Shown here: one piece after another, positions 63,250 through 64,000 of the stretch
How the letters are laid out: every line of letters begins with the position of its first letter
Numbering within the stretch: position 1 is the first letter of the stretch
NCBI RefSeq assembly: GCF_040939455.1
Contig: NC_134120.1
Location: 692,501 to 756,500, forward strand
Length of the DNA stretch: 64,000 bases
Reading direction: 5' to 3'
DNA from: Microcebus murinus
Taxonomy: Eukaryota > Chordata > Mammalia > Primates > Cheirogaleidae
The notes under the pieces: model-generated
What the model was told of the DNA's origin: nothing
The model's input: only the letters and a program-made list of their open reading frames with translations
Database searches by the model: none
Program-made: the position numbers and the translations under genes

Positions 63250-64000
63250 CATGACCAGTCACCCACTCAGGGTATCTGGACTATTTCTGAATTTTGGCAG
63301 TTTTAAATAATACAGACATAAATATTCCTGTTCAGGTTTTTATATCAATATAAACTAACATTTCTCTGTGATAAAGGTCTAGGAATTCAACTGCTGGGTC
63401 ACAGGACAGTTGCATATTTAGTTTTTTTAAGAAACCATCAAACAATTTTCCAGGGTAACTACACCATTTGATATTTCCACAAGAAATGTATGAATGATGC
63501 ACTTTCTTCACACTGTTGCTAACTAACATTTGGTGTTGTCTCTGTTTTTCATTTTAGCCATTCTGATACATGTGTACTGACATTTCATTGTGTTTTAATT
63601 TGCATTTCTTGATAACTAAGGATGTTGAATTTCTTTTCATGTGCTTATTTTCTATCTGTAAGTTTTTGGAAAAATGTCTCTTTAAATCTTTTGCCCATTT
63701 TCTAATTTGAATTTTTTATTTCTACTGTTGAGTTTTGAGTTTTTATATATTCCAGACACAAATCTTTGTCAGATACATGGTTTGCAATATTTTCTCCCAA
63801 TCTGTGGCCTGTTTTTCAACATAGTCACATGTTTTTCACAAAGCACATGTTTTTCCAGTTTAATGAGATGTAACATTTTTTTCTCTTCTGCACTGCTGTT
63901 TTGCTGAAGTCTAAGAAATAGTTTCTTACCCTTAGATTCTGAATATTTTCTATTTTATTTCTAAGTCTTAGAGTTTTACATTAAGTCCATGATCATTTTT
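63250..64000 (-). mobile_element. Old antisense L1 (ORF2 C-terminal part)
   Basis: The plus strand carries the typical antisense L1 words AACTGCTGGGTCACAGGAC, 'TAGCCATTCTGATACATGTG', 'TTTAATTTGCATTTCTTGAT', 'TTTTGCCCATTTTCTAATTT' and 'TCTTTGTCAGATACATGGTT' then 'TGCAATATTTTCTCCCAA'. It runs out of the window. Broken in all frames. The two open frames here are not genes. Confidence 0.8.

Larger units (their letters stand above)
61244..64000 (-). other. ATP9B: Part of the ATP9B intron upstream of exon A
   Basis: No coding signal is visible. From 61244 to about 62550 the sequence is AT-rich and unique-looking, with a possible weak L2-like stretch near 61590-61710. From 62560 on it is old antisense L1 (annotated separately). 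The intron continues past the window edge, and no ATP9B exon is recognisable up to 64000. Confidence 0.7.

Overview
The window is a piece of a primate genome, most likely a strepsirrhine and probably a lemur. It is AT-rich and intron-like, and it is full of Alu, L1, L2 and MIR repeats. Six fairly young Alu copies share a strepsirrhine-type linker (ATTAGTTGGCCAATTAATTT followed by CTTTCTATTTATAGTAGAGA) that human Alus lack. The young L1 tails end in a 3' UTR of the form TGTACCCCCATAATATGC followed by poly(A). I see no bacterial, viral or plasmid genes.

The only protein-coding gene I can support lies on the minus strand. Five internal exons (61192-61243, 49398-49492, 35431-35511, 27037-27112 and 19645-19721) join in frame to give 127 codons with no stop and good splice sites. 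They encode the actuator domain of a class 2 P4-ATPase, including the DGET dephosphorylation loop, and match ATP9B better than ATP9A. The coding start and end, the P domain with its DKTGT phosphorylation site, and most membrane helices lie outside the window. Transcription runs from high to low coordinates.

Everything else is intron. The 5' flank (61244-64000) holds old antisense L1 with a 41-bp tandem repeat. The 11.7-kb intron (49493-61191) holds old L1/HAL1-like sequence, a roughly 560-bp TG-rich repeat and one young Alu. The 13.9-kb intron (35512-49397) holds a hAT-type DNA transposon, three Alus, a monomeric SINE, a 5'-inverted L1 with broken ORF1 and ORF2, and an old L1/HAL1. The 8.3-kb intron (27113-35430) holds short SINEs, microsatellites and an L1 tail. 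The 7.3-kb intron (19722-27036) holds an Alu and an L1 3' end. The last, partial intron (1-19644) holds an L1 3' end, a nested Alu pair, another Alu, L2 remnants, a short dense CpG cluster and long stretches of unique AT-rich sequence that could include conserved non-coding elements.

I found no new multi-gene system. The points most worth a second look are the twin-primed L1, the intragenic CpG cluster, two candidate conserved non-coding blocks, the L1-embedded tandem repeats, a 35-bp motif shared by two introns, and a GC-rich block lying inside an old L1.
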